Assembly (NCBI GenBank): GCA_025531455.1
Contig: JAMYHL010000004.1
Span: 558,001 to 622,000, forward strand
Direction of reading: 5' to 3'
DNA length: 64,000 nt
Source: Apiotrichum sp. Y4204
Taxonomy: Eukaryota; Basidiomycota; Tremellomycetes; Trichosporonales; Trichosporonaceae
The position numbers and the translations under genes were made by a program. How positions within the stretch are numbered: position 1 is the stretch's first letter; every line of letters starts with the position of its first letter. The notes under the pieces are model-generated. The model was given only the letters and a program-made list of their open reading frames with translations, had not been told where the DNA came from and made no database searches. This document shows positions 37,039 through 48,007 of this stretch, in pieces.

Positions 37039-38049
37039 CTAGAGCGCGCGCCGGCGTAGGCGGATATTCGACTTGGGCGTCGGTGTGGGAATAATGTCGT
37101 CTGGGACGTCTGCGGAAGCGTCCTCGCCGAGGCCCTCGTCGACAAGAGCAGCATCCTCGCCCTCGTCGATAAGCAGCTTCTCCTCCACCTTGCCACTCCC
37201 ACGGCTCTCCCTCGCCAGAACCCTCGCCTCGCGGGCCCTCTTCTCCCGCTTCCTCCGTCCATAAATCCACAACAGTCCCAAATCCGCCACGCCCACACCA
37301 GCACCAACAACGACAGCCAGGGCCATCGCCCGCCCACGCTCCCACCCCCCGCCAGAGGTCGCTGCCGCATATGCCGCGCCGCCGGCACCAAATATCGAGA
37401 ACAGGACGTTGAGTACTTTTCCCAGCATGTCGAGCGTGTTTCGGATTTCACGGGGCGGGGCGGGGGAGAGATGATGGGGGAGGAAGGGGTTGGGCTCTTG
37501 TCAACATGCCATAACAAATAAATGTGACTCACTTCTTTGGACGTGCGCTCAGCTACCACGGCGAGCGCGCGCTGCCGCGGAGGTAGATAAACCTCGGCAC
37601 CGGCAAGAAGGGCAATCGCTCCGTAATCTCCAGGATCTGGGGGGTTAGTGAAGTACAACTGGAAACGTACCCAGTCCGGCGGCTGTTAGGACGGTGTTGT
37701 TATTTGCTGCCCACGAGGCGATCTCATCAAGGAGCGCAGCGGGGACCGTGGGCGGTCGTTCTGGCGCTTCTTCAGCTGGCGCCTCCTTCTCTCCAGTGTC
37801 CTCATCGATTCCCTTCTCATCCTTCTCGACCTTCTCATCCTTCTTCGCTTCGCTTCGCGGTCCAGCGAGGATCTCCCGCGCCGCGCGCACCTCTACGATA
37901 TCCTCCCGGACGACCTCCTGCGCCAGCGCGGCGTCCACCTTCCGTTGTATCGTTTCAGGCAGTATCCGCGCGCCAGCAAGGTCGGAGAGGGATGCACGCA
38001 GATGCGGCGGGAGCGTAAAGACCGTGCTTGTTGTGCTCGTCGTGCTCAT
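37039..38049 (-). CDS. VMA12: VMA12/TMEM199-like V-ATPase assembly factor of the ER
   Basis: Exons 38049-37671, 37636-37533 and 37494-37039 give 312 aa. Vma12 works with Vma22 in the ER to assemble the Vo sector of the vacuolar ATPase. The N-terminal cytosolic half is charged; the middle has the short conserved stretch LLAGAEVYLPP; then come EIRNTLDMLGKVLNVLFSIF and two membrane helices (FSIFGAGGAAYAAAT and MALAVVVGAGVGVADLGLLW) before a basic/acidic tail. The third-exon acceptor is a GAG at 37495-37497, chosen because it keeps the frame. The gene ends 85 bases from the 3' end of TLG2 on the other strand. Family assignment rests on the helix pair and preceding motif. Confidence 0.75.
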
Positions 38050-38575
38050 GGTATATGGTGGATAGGATGGCGACTAACTGCTGCAGTGACCAACTTTCGA
38101 CGTGTCGGTGGAGGTCAGAGCCGGCGGCCGCCGCGCCACGGACAGTGCCAACCGTCGCCGCCTGCCCGGTCTCTCGGGGCCGAGAACGGCGCAGGCAGAT
38201 TCAGTTCATCAACAGCACTGCCTCGCACTTGTGTCCACTCCCTTCACTACGCCGCGCGTCGTCGACACAAACACTTTCTCGGTCTCCGTTCTCCTCAGCA
38301 GCACAGTGAACCGTCTTATCAGCTTGGAAGCGACACGCATCGACACGGCGACATTAATATCGGAGGATACTGGGCCAGGCCTCCCAGCTTATCACGCGTC
38401 TCTGAACCTAAGTGGCCGCCGATACGTCACACCTTTAGAGGTCCTGTCCCCATCCTGGTCCGAACCCACAACTACCGATTGCCCAACTCTCAACCATCTT
38501 GCATTCCATCCATACTCTCATCCTCACTCATCCCTCTCTCCCACACACTCTCCCCCAACCCCATAATCCTTTCTG
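38050..38575. other. Divergent promoter of VMA12 and otubain-like genes
   Basis: About 525 bases with no gene. The 100 bases before the plus-strand start are C/T-rich. Confidence 0.55.
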
Positions 38576-40809
38576 ATGGCCAACTTCTTCGGTCGCATCT
38601 TCAAGACCAAGCCCCAGCGGGGCACCTCGCCCCCACCCCCGGCGCTCGGCAAGTCCTCGGGGCGGATGGACCTCCTGAGCGACGAGAGCGGGCGCAGGTC
38701 GCCCGCAACGATAACGAGCGGGGGATTCGTGACCCGCGATTCGGCGCCCGAGGCGACCCCGCTCTCTGTCGATTCGCAGGCTTCCAATGCTACCCAGGCG
38801 AGCGAGCAGAGCGAGTTTGCCCGTAGCGCGCACGAGGCTGCACGCCAGGGTCTCCGGGAACCGTCCAGGGAGATCGACGAGAACACCGCGCTCTCGTCGC
38901 TTACCGACGCCGAGATCGTGCGCCTCATGGAGGGCATGGAGGGCGACATGCTGACCAAGGTGAGCGCGAGCGGAGCCGCCGAAATGGAGTGACGGCGCGA
39001 GGCGAGATCGCCAGTCGTGCGGCATCGAACGTGTGTGCTGTGATAGATGGCCAGCATTCCGTGCTTCTAGGTGGCAGCATTCACCTCTCGACACCCGCTC
39101 TCCATCAGTTCTCTTACTAACATTGCAGCCCCTCATCACCGGCCCAGTGCCCATCCTTGCGATCAAGAAGGAGTACCTTCGCGGCTCGCGCGAGGTGCTC
39201 CGTAAGCTCGAGTGGCTCGAGGAGAACGGATGGGATCAGGTCTGGCGTGCCCGCGGCGACGGCGACTGCTTTTACCGTTGTGAGTCAAGTCTTGGCTTGG
39301 TCTCACTGCCAAGCGAGCGAGCGCACTGCGCAATGACCAAGCCGACACTGCATCCCCGCCACATTCATTCCGCAGCTGACCCACAGCATTCACGCTCGCA
39401 TACCTTCTGCGCATCCTGTATGCGCCGAACCCTGCCGCCGAGGCCGCGCAGGCGCTCACAAACGTGCACGCAACCCTGCCGTCGATGGAGCGCTCGGGCT
39501 TCCAGTCCGATCTGGTGGGTGTTGCATTCGGGAACGGTTCCGATCGGCGGTGACTGCCGCCGCAGCTACTGTGCTTCGCGATGCGCGTACTGACATCGCA
39601 GCTCGACGAGTTCCTCGAACCCTTCCTCTCCACCATTGCTGCGTTCGTCGACCCCCCGCACGGGCAGGAGCCGACAGAGTACTCGCTCCTCCAGGTTCTC
39701 CAGAACGCGGAGAAGAGCAACTGCATGGTGGTGGTGAGTTCTGCGGCCTCTACTCTCTGACCATTTCTAATCCCTCTAGGCACTCCGCCTCATCACCGGC
39801 GCGTACATCCGCACGCACCCCGACGACTTCGCGCCGTTCCTCTTCTCCCCTGCGACGTTTGAGCCCGTCACGCCGGACGTCTTCTGCGCGCAGGAGGTGG
39901 AGCCGTGCGGTCGCGAGGCGGATAACGCTCAGATCATGGCCCTCGCCGCCGCACTAAAGACGCCTATCCGCGTAGCCTACCTTGACAGGAGCGAAGCTGG
40001 CGCAGGCGTGATCAACTGGGTCGAGTTTGAGGATGCCGCAGAAGAGAACCGCCCGCTGACCCTTCTCTACCGGTGCGTCTGAATTTGTTTCCACCACTGA
40101 CTCCAGGCCGGGACACTTCGACGTCGTCGCAAAGGACAAGCTACATTCCGCGCTCGTGTCCGCGCAGAACGAGGAGCAGGCAGCTGCCGTCCGCGCTGAC
40201 GCCGCCGCAATCTTTAACCCTGGGCCGACTGCCGGTCCAAGCAGTACGTCTGCCACCGGGTCCGCTCCGAATCCCACTCCCGGCGCAGCTCCGTCCACGA
40301 CATCCGCTCCGAAATCGAACACCACAACGCCCATAACCCCCAAGACCACCGAGTTCTTGCCCCCTCGCGGTGGCAGTGCCAGCTCTGCCTCAGCGCCGAC
40401 ACCGACGGCAACATCATCTGCGCCGCCCCCGGCGCCTGGTGCACGTCCAGCTCCGCCCGCAAAGCCCGAACCCACCCCCGCGCCGGAACCCACTCCGGCT
40501 GCTGCAGCGGGCCCGCCTCCACCGGGTCCTACGCCGGCGCCCGCGCAGGGACCTACACCCGCTCCTGCCGGACCCACGGCGGGTGCGGCCCCTGGACCCA
40601 CGCCAGCTCCGACGGCACCGACAACCGCCGCGCCCACCGCGACGGCCCCGCCGACGACGACCCAGCCCCCGCCCTCGGCTGCAGCAACCCCTGCGGCTCC
40701 CACCGGTGCGCCGACCGCAACCACATCCACTCAGCCTCCGCCCACCCCTACGCGCACGCAGGCGGCAGCGGAAAGCGACGAGGAGAAGAAGACTCCCGGC
40801 AGCCCGTGA
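38576..40809 (+). CDS. Otubain-like OTU deubiquitinase with long Pro/Ala-rich tail
   Basis: Exons 38576-38959, 39129-39279, 39387-39514, 39602-39733, 39780-40072 and 40107-40809 give 596 aa. Otubains cleave ubiquitin chains (OTUB1 is Lys48-specific). Residues 1-128 are disordered. The OTU core starts PLITGPVPILAIKKEYLRGS; the catalytic site is DGDCFYR with Cys near 175, and the His motif GHFDVV with His near 366, created across the last intron. Between them YSLLQVLQNAEKSN and LLRILYAPNP are otubain-like. The C-terminal 210 residues are almost pure Pro/Ala/Thr/Ser (for example PAGPTAGAAPGPTPAP), absent from animal otubains, and end in EEKKTPGSP. Confidence 0.92.
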
Positions 40810-41060
40810 TTGGTGATTCGTGACTCGTGAGCCGTGATCGTGACTCTGCGACCGATTGTGATTGTTATCCATAGACGAAGGCTGTGATTTAGTGTGACAG
40901 TGACTTGAGTGAAGTGGTTGATGGTGATGTTCCGTATTCAGAAGCTGCGCAGTGTTATGCAACCCTAGAGACCATACACTAGTTCCTGTACGTCCCCTCT
41001 CTTCGATCGAGCGACGCTACAACGCGCATTGCGCTCTTCATTATCCGCTCTTCCCGCGCA

Positions 41061-41583
41061 CTATTGTCCGCTGCTCCACACATTGAACTCAATGCGGTTG
41101 CCCGCATAGTCGCGCGCAAAGAAACGCGTGGGGTACTCGATCCCCTGCAGTGAGCAATGCCCGGACATCCCTGCCAATGAAAACCCACCTTTGACCCCGA
41201 ATTCTCTCCTCCAGGGGTATCACAGCTCATGGCCGCCGCCTCCCCTTTGCCATTCATGTGCTCCCATATCCGGGTCTGGAGCGCAACCAACGCCTCGGGA
41301 CTCGGGAGCGAGAAGCACGGGTGGTTGGACGATTTGGGATCCGGCACGAACGGCCCGTCGCTCGATACGTGCAACTGCTGTGAGTACAAGTATTCAGCTT
41401 GTTTCTCACCTGCTGCGGCCCATCACCGATCCGGAACCAGCGCAGCCTGTCGGCTTGGAGGTGCGGCACGGGGTCGGCCGCGAAGCCCAGCACGCTGCCG
41501 TAGAACTCGTCTGCGAGCGCGAGCGTGCCACTGGGTACTTTGAGGTTGACGTGTTGGAGCATGTATGGCGTGTAGCTGGGCAT
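41061..41583 (-). CDS. VOC (glyoxalase/dioxygenase superfamily) protein
   Basis: Exons 41583-41410, 41377-41189 and 41144-41061 give 148 aa. The protein opens with MLQHVNLKVPSG and ADEFYGSVLGF, the first beta-alpha-beta-beta unit of the vicinal oxygen chelate fold, and closes with GIEYPTRFFARDYAGNRIEF. The usual metal ligands are suggested by the His of QHVNLKV and the Glu of NRIEF. Such small proteins include glyoxalase I-like and ring-cleavage enzymes; the substrate cannot be read. Intron 1 ends in CAGCAG (NAGNAG), so one glutamine may be optional. Confidence 0.85.
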
Positions 41584-42177
41584 CTTGGATGTGAGACGGG
41601 GGGTGGGGGGTGGGAGGTTGTGAGTCTGAGATAAGAAAGAGGTCAGTGTTCTCTTCCCAGTGTCGTTGGCTCTGAATCTCGCATCGGCGGGATCGGCGCC
41701 GGGCCGGATGTGCCGGCGGCAATCTCGGCTTTCAGCTGGTGGCCTGGTGGCGCGGTGGCCATTCTGCGCTTGTCATTTTGTCAGTTTTGTCAGTGTCTCG
41801 TCTCATTTTCTTGGACAGGTTCCATGTTTATGCTCAATCTTGTCTAGAAGGTGCAGGCTGGACATCGGACTTGATCTCGGAGAGGAGAGTGAGCATGGGA
41901 GTGACGGAGGCCAGCTTCCGCCATGACAGTCATCTGTACCAACGTCACGCGTCACAATGCATGAGCCTGATACTGGCAAAATGGTTTTCACACGACGATC
42001 ACGCGAATCCCATGCAGATTTTGGGCCTTGGGTCCCTGACGATTTATAAACGAAATATCATGCTCACAAAAGTTGACAATCCCACACACAAAACGATGCG
42101 GAAACGGTCTCTGGATAACTGCATAAGTTGCACAAATGATCTCACAACACACCACAACCTACACCACATCCACGACA
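41584..42177. other. Divergent promoter of VOC and RRP7 genes
   Basis: About 590 bases without a gene; an ATG at 42136 is in frame with RRP7, but the chosen ATG at 42178 begins the lysine-rich N-terminus and follows CACGACA. Confidence 0.55.
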
Positions 42178-43285
42178 ATGCCAAAAGTCAAGGCCTCCAA
42201 GGGAGGCAAGGCGGGAACTTCGGGCAAGGACGCCAACGCAAAGCTCTACTCCAACTTCCTCCCGGTACCGGTCGCGCTCCCGTCTCCGTTCGGCGCACCG
42301 GCAACACACTACCTCTACGTCCGTCCGCACAAATCCTCCCCGGCGGCAGAGGACGACGCGCGTACCGTCTTTGTCGCGAATCTTCCGGCAGACGCGGACG
42401 CACACGGTCTGCGCACGCTGTTTGGACGGTGGGGCGTCGTGGAGAACGTGGAGATTGCGCGCGGCGGCGGCGGAGACGTGCTCGAGGCTGCTGTGCTGGG
42501 ACTGCCGCCGGACAGCGACGAGGAGGACACGGATGAGGAGGAGGAGGAGGGAGAGGAGGAAAGTGGAGAGCAGCGCGCCGAGCCGACGTTTATGGGTACC
42601 GCGGGACCGACACTGCCGCGCTCGCAGCGCAAGCGCCGGAAACCGACCACTCTTCCGCCATCTGTCCCCGAAGTCGCCCCGCTGTCGGAGGTGCCTGCCG
42701 GTCCGGGCGTCTCGGGCGTCCTTAGCGCGCGCATCGTCTTTCTCGACAGCGTTTCCGTCCCGCGGGTGATGGCGTACACTGGCCCCGCGCTCGAGCTCGC
42801 ACTCGCCCCTCTCGGCCTCACATTCTTCGAGGCGCAATACGCCGCCCTCCGCCCGTCGCTCGCAGCTGTCCGCGAACACGCCGACACCGCAATGGCACGG
42901 TACGACCACCTGCACTCTATGCTGCTTGCATCGCGGGCGAAGGCGCAGGGCGCCGGCGCGCTTGTCGACGAGGATGGGTTCACGGTTGTTGTCCGTGGTG
43001 GGCGGTACGGCCGGACTGCGGGTCGCGACGGCGATGCTGGTGGTGGCGGTGTGGGTGTTGCGAGCCGGAATGTCCCCGAGAGCAAGAAGAAGAAGAAGGG
43101 CAGCGCGCCGCTCGACAACTTTTACCGCTTCCAGGTCATGGACCGCAAGCGCAAGGGTGGGTTTGGAGCGGCTTGGATCTGGATAGTTGCTAATGACAGA
43201 ACTCGCGGATATGCGTGCACGCTTCGACGAGGACAGGAAAAAGGTCGATGCGCTCAAGGCGAACAAGCGCTTCCGCCCGTACTAG
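42178..43285 (+). CDS. RRP7: RRP7, 40S ribosome biogenesis factor
   Basis: Exons 42178-43156 and 43200-43285 give 354 aa. Rrp7 acts in the UTP-C complex of the small-subunit processome in the nucleolus. The N-terminus is lysine-rich. An RRM-like segment begins RTVFVANLPADA; an acidic insert (DEEDTDEEEEEGEEE) interrupts it, then the second half of the RRM (SARIVFLDSV). The family's signature C-terminus is complete: LDNFYRFQVMDRKRK, then across the intron ELADMRARFDEDRKK and finally RFRPY at the stop. This ending is diagnostic. The next gene is convergent, 89 bases away. Confidence 0.93.
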
Positions 43286-43374
43286 GAACTACATTTGCAT
43301 ATCGGGGGAGTCGGGATTTAGATGTACATATTATCTGCATTACCAAGATCTCTACTGGCGGAACGAGTCTATCT

Positions 43375-44266
43375 CTATTTGACAACCTCGTAGACCTCGC
43401 CGCCCTTCCACCGCTCGTCGCGTTTGAGCACCTTGCCCCAGAACGCCATGACGGGCCGCCACTCGTCCATGTTAGCAGGCATGCCGCCGTGGGCAGCTGC
43501 ACGGTGGACCTCGACGTGGGTGAAGCGGTCCTTGACGCGCTGCTCGTCCGCATTTGCCGGTTTTCGGGTGTAGTAGAGCACCGGTGTGTTGGACTTGACA
43601 TCCGGAATCTTGCCCTCTAGATGGCCCATGACGGAGACAGAGGAGCCGAAGCGCGATGCCCCCTCAAGCGGGTGTGACACGGCGGACAGCGCGAGCGAGA
43701 GCGCGAGGTTTCCGCCCTGCCCAAAGCCGAACAGATGAATGTCGTCCAGCGCCCACCCTTCGCGCAGCAGTCCGGCCAGGAGCGGCCGCAGACGCGTCAC
43801 GGCCCCCGCGGTATCTGCTGCCGAGGACGGAATGGGGTTGAACATGTGGTCAAAGGCGTTGTACCACATGTACGACGGCGTGTCCATTAATGGCACACTA
43901 GGGTTAGCTGCCGGAGGTGACCATCGCAGCACATCTCCATCCACCTTGCAACCAACGACTCACACCAAGGGGCCCTGCAAGCTCAGCACAGCCGTGAACG
44001 GGAGCTGCATCTGCCGCCCGAGGTTTGCGAACGGCGTCTTGGTATCACCTGTGGTGTGAGAAACATAGAAATTCAAGGCAATCGCGCGTTGTCCTAGATT
44101 GGACGCAGCACGCTCCGCACTCACCCACGCCATGGAACATGATGAGGAGGTTGGCGTCGCCGTCCTTGCCCGGAATGTACTCGCCGTCCCAACCGTGCAG
44201 ATCCGGCTTCGGGCGGCGCGGCAACGGTGCGGCCTTCACCGGCTTGAGATCGAGCGGGGTCTCCAT
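43375..44266 (-). CDS. Phospholipase/carboxylesterase-like alpha/beta hydrolase lacking the usual serine
   Basis: Exons 44266-44125, 44048-43964 and 43897-43375 give 249 aa. It has the fold signatures NLLIMFHGVGD and LFGFGQGGNLALSLALS, as in the acyl-protein thioesterase/carboxylesterase family, plus a late His (AAAHGGMP). The nucleophile elbow normally reads G-x-S-x-G; here residue about 135 is Gly (GFGQGG), so the standard catalytic Ser is absent. It may be catalytically dead or use another residue. Its start is 267 bases from the divergent RPC11 start. An upstream in-frame ATG exists but gives a poor N-terminus. Confidence 0.85.
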
Positions 44267-44533
44267 ACCAGAACAGAGTTTCGTTTGATGGAGTGTTATG
44301 CGCTGTTCGCGGTGTCGAGAATGTTGTTGTGCAGGTCGCGAGATTGCGCACCGCCGGGCGAATACCTGGCGGCGAGTGGTGATGTCAAAAAAAGTGGAGG
44401 TCAATCCTGGCTGGTGTGTTTTTCAAAACTTCGTCCACCACACAATCTCGTACGGGCGTCTTTGTTGTTGTTACACTTGCTCGGCTACAACACACATCCA
44501 ACCTCTTCCGGACTCGATTGGCCTCGTATCGCG

Positions 44534-45349
44534 ATGCTGTTCTGCCCGTACTGCGCCAACAACCTGACGATTGGAGATGGCGACGATTCGCCGGATAAGT
44601 GCTGGTGAGTGAGGGTAGAGGCTGGGCTGGTTCGGGTGACCGGTTTGTGGCTCGTGACAAACAACAGTTCCTATGCGCTGTGAATGAGAAAGAGCTTGAG
44701 CGCTGCTGGAGAAGTTGCTGTTATCACGAATTGAATCTAGCACGCCCAGAATGGCCCGAGATGGAATGCCCAACGCGACGATGGACTGATGGAACTGACA
44801 TCCCAGGGTCTGCCCGACGTGCCCGTACAAATGGGTGATCACGCAGCAGATCAGCATGCGCACGCATCTTGAGCGAAAGCAGGTCGACGACGTACTCGGT
44901 GGAGAGGACGCGTGGAAGGACGTGGACCAGACGGATGGTGAGTGGGATGCGGTGCCGATGGCAATCTGCCGGCGAGACGGGGTTTGAGACGGGTCTAATA
45001 GTGATACTGACGCTCTTTCTTACCATCTCAACTCGTGCGATACACTTCTCAACTCGTGCGTCTCTTCACGCCCCAGCCGACTGCCCGAAGTGTCAGGAGT
45101 GCCACCGCGCGTACTTCCGACAGCTGCAGATCCGCTCTGCAGACGAGCCCATGACGACCTTCTAGTGAGTGCCAGCGACTGGAGTGATGGGTGGGGACGG
45201 ATGTGCTCCTGTCTGCCTTCGACCGACGCTTCCCTACCTGTAACCATTACTAACATGAACAGCAAGTGCGTCGGTTGCGGCTTCCAATGGCGTGAGGTAA
45301 GTCAGCTACATATCTGCGGATCCTCTGAGCTGACATTGGGCAGAACTAG
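44534..45349 (+). CDS. RPC11: RPC11, RNA polymerase III subunit C11
   Basis: Exons 44534-44604, 44807-44937, 45077-45164, 45263-45296 and 45344-45349 give 109 aa, the normal family length. Rpc11 gives Pol III its RNA cleavage and termination-reinitiation activity. An N-terminal zinc ribbon (MLFCPYCANNL and CPTCPYKW) and a C-terminal TFIIS-like ribbon (CPKC, then CVGCGFQW) are complete. The acidic hairpin RSADEPMTTFYK carries the Asp-Glu pair needed for cleavage. The last exon is only AAC-TAG, giving the expected ending WREN. Confidence 0.95.
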
Positions 45350-46099
45350 ACATCTCCGTCCGGCAGACTCATGTTCCTGTTGTATGCATATCTTTCCCGT
45401 CACTTCCGTTGTGCCCCCATCAGGTGCCCCGCTGAGCAGATCTCATTCTCCATGTCTTCATGCCGCGGTTGGGCCATTTAGCTAGCTACGAACTCTACCG
45501 AGGGCGCGCCAACAGTGTCGAGAATATCAACGGCCTTGAGAATGTGTGGTATGGTCTGTCCGCGGCCTCGCGGCAGCACGACCAGCCACCGTGACAGTTC
45601 CGTTGATATCTTGCCTGTCTCTTGCACACGCATGATCTCATGTTCTTCTGCACGCGTACCTGTGCCTAGTGATAAGTGTGTCCACATACCATGTCGCCAG
45701 CATAAACCGTCATATTTCTCTGGGTAGCTTCGGCATCCGCGCCTCCCAAGAACGCTGCTGCACGCTGCCCCCATGCTCTGCGCATGTGCACTCCTCATGT
45801 GAGAATGAAGAGCATGCATGCATCACCGAGCCCGGTCTGGAGCAAAGTGGGGTGTGGGTTACTGCCGCTTGCCCTACGTCAGCGGTTTCCGTCGCGTGAG
45901 ATTAGGTCCGGTATCGACCGGCGCCCGCCCCCGCCGAGTCAGAGTGAGTGCCATTTTGTATGTCACCCATGCCGAGATTTTGGCTCATTGCGCCGGGCAC
46001 TGGGCATGCTGTTGGCAACAGCCCCGCAGATACATCCCCTCCATCTCCCCCTCAACCTCATCACATCGCATCGTATCGCACTCCACACCCACCAGCACG
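45350..46099. other. Intergenic region between RPC11 and HEM25
   Basis: About 750 bases. A minus-strand frame at 45819-45478 ends with a protein-like stretch, but no matching splice structure or family was found. The last 100 bases before HEM25 are C/A-rich leader. Confidence 0.45.
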
Positions 46100-47581
46100 A
46101 TGGCATCGCAGGCAGCAGCTGGCGCTGCTCCTTCGATCCCCGCGGCGATTCTCGTCACCGAGCCGGCACCCCCGCCCCCTCCGACAAGTACGCAGCTCAA
46201 AGCCCAGCACCACCTCATGTCTGGCGCGCTGAGCGGGCTTACCTCCGCCGTGTGCCTCCAGCCCCTCGACCTCCTCAAGACGCGTCTCCAGCAGGGCGGA
46301 AGCGATGGGAAGCGGTGCGTTGTAGACATGTGCGCTGTGGGGTCGTAGCTGACCGAGTCGCCGACATTCCAACTCCGCCTTGATTTACTTTGTTGTCGCT
46401 GATCGGACGCGTATCGTATCGGGAAACTCTCGACTCGCTCCATCTGACTTGAACCGTGGACTTCTAACACGATGCAACGTCTGATCTGCTGCTTCATGGC
46501 CCACGCTACGCCTGGTACCTGGCTTCAACCCGATGTTGACACTTCTCAAAACACCGTGTTCCATCGCTCCGCCTTTGCGCTGTCGCTTCTCTCCCGCAGA
46601 CGCCGTCTTGGGGCAGTGATCAAACAGGTGGTGAAAGATGATGGCTTGTCGGGACTATGGCGCGGGACAGTGCCGACAGTCGCACGGTGAGTGTAGAGTG
46701 CGAGGCAGCAGGCAGCCTTCGCTCCGTCGACAATTGACCCCAACCACTAATCCACAGCAATGTCCCCGGCGTCGCCCTCTACTTCTACATGCTGTCCTCC
46801 CTTCGCGCCGAGTTGACGCGTATCCCATACTTTTCGCGCACAGAGGTTGACGGCAAGCGGCGGACTGCGCTCTCAAAGCTCTCGGCGACCGGAAACCTTG
46901 TCGCGGGTGCGGTCGCGCGCACGAGTGTCGGCTTTGTCCTCAACCCCATCACCATCCTCAAGGCACGATATGAGAGCTCGGCGTATGCGCAGTACCGCTC
47001 ACTGGGCGGGGCACTGCGGCACCTCTTTGCGTCCGGGGGTGTCCGCGGCCTTTTCCAGGGGTTCACCGCCACGGCCGTCCGCGATGCGCCGTATGCTGGA
47101 ATCTACGTCGTGTTCTACGAGCACTGCAAGGACTTTGCCAGTGAGTGTTTAGACCGAAGCGATATCTCGTGCACTGCTGACTCCAGGCCGCGCACTGGCT
47201 CTTCGCCCGGATCTCAAGATTCCGAACGCAGCACTCCACTCGGGCTCGGCAGTGACGGCTGCAATGCTCGCGACGATCCTCACGTCGCCGGCTGACGTCG
47301 TCAAGACGCGCATGCAGGTCGCGCCGGGCGAGAACCCCACCATCCGGAGATGTCTCGCAGGCATCTACAAGGTGTGTTCTCCGGGTTCCAGCTGTCAAAC
47401 ATGCACCAAGCTGACACGCCAGGACTCGGGCATCCCGGGCTTCTTCTCGGGCTCGTCGCTGCGTATCTCGCGCAAGGCGGCGAGCAGCGCCATCGCGTGG
47501 ACAGTGTACGAGGGACTGTTGCTCGTCTTCCACTCGCGCGAGGTTGCGGCGCAGAAAAAGGCCGCGTCAAAGCTTGTTTAG
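46100..47581 (+). CDS. HEM25: HEM25 (SLC25A38), mitochondrial glycine carrier
   Basis: Exons 46100-46314, 46600-46686, 46758-47140, 47187-47371 and 47423-47581 give 342 aa. Hem25 imports glycine into mitochondria for the first step of haem synthesis. Three carrier repeats carry the P-x-[DE]-x-x-[KR] type signatures: QPLDLLKTRLQ, NPITILKARYES and SPADVVKTRMQ; the second variant with Ile-Thr is characteristic of this subfamily. A Pro-rich N-terminal extension of about 30 residues precedes the first repeat. Intron 1 is unusually long (285 bases). Confidence 0.92.
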
Positions 47582-48007
47582 GCGGCGCGTGTAGATTAGA
47601 ATACGGCCCTGTGGGCTACATGACTCCATCCTCTTTCGGGAACTGTGTCATTTTCCACCGGATCTCCTCACTCTGCGATCCCCCTCCCGACCATACCCTT
47701 CCCCATTTCCTTCTCTTTCTGCTCCCTCCGCGCTCCCGCGCGTCCCACCATTCAGCTTGCTCAACCCGTGAAAAGTCCATCCGCAATTGTACATTACTTG
47801 GCAGCAGCATAGCGGACAAGAAGTAAAACAGTAGAGGTAGCCAGCAATTCGGCCGTGTATAGGCCGATGCCATTCAGGTGTAATGACCATGCATCACATC
47901 TCTGACATCCGACCAATGGCTCAGGCATCGACGACCAGCACTGCAGCAAAACACAACACAGGGTATCATATCAGCATGGTACTAGAGAACGAAAAACTCT
48001 ACAACTC
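47582..48007. other. Convergent intergenic region
   Basis: About 425 bases between the 3' ends of HEM25 and the INCENP gene. Pyrimidine-rich on the plus strand around 47690-47730; no gene seen. Confidence 0.55.
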
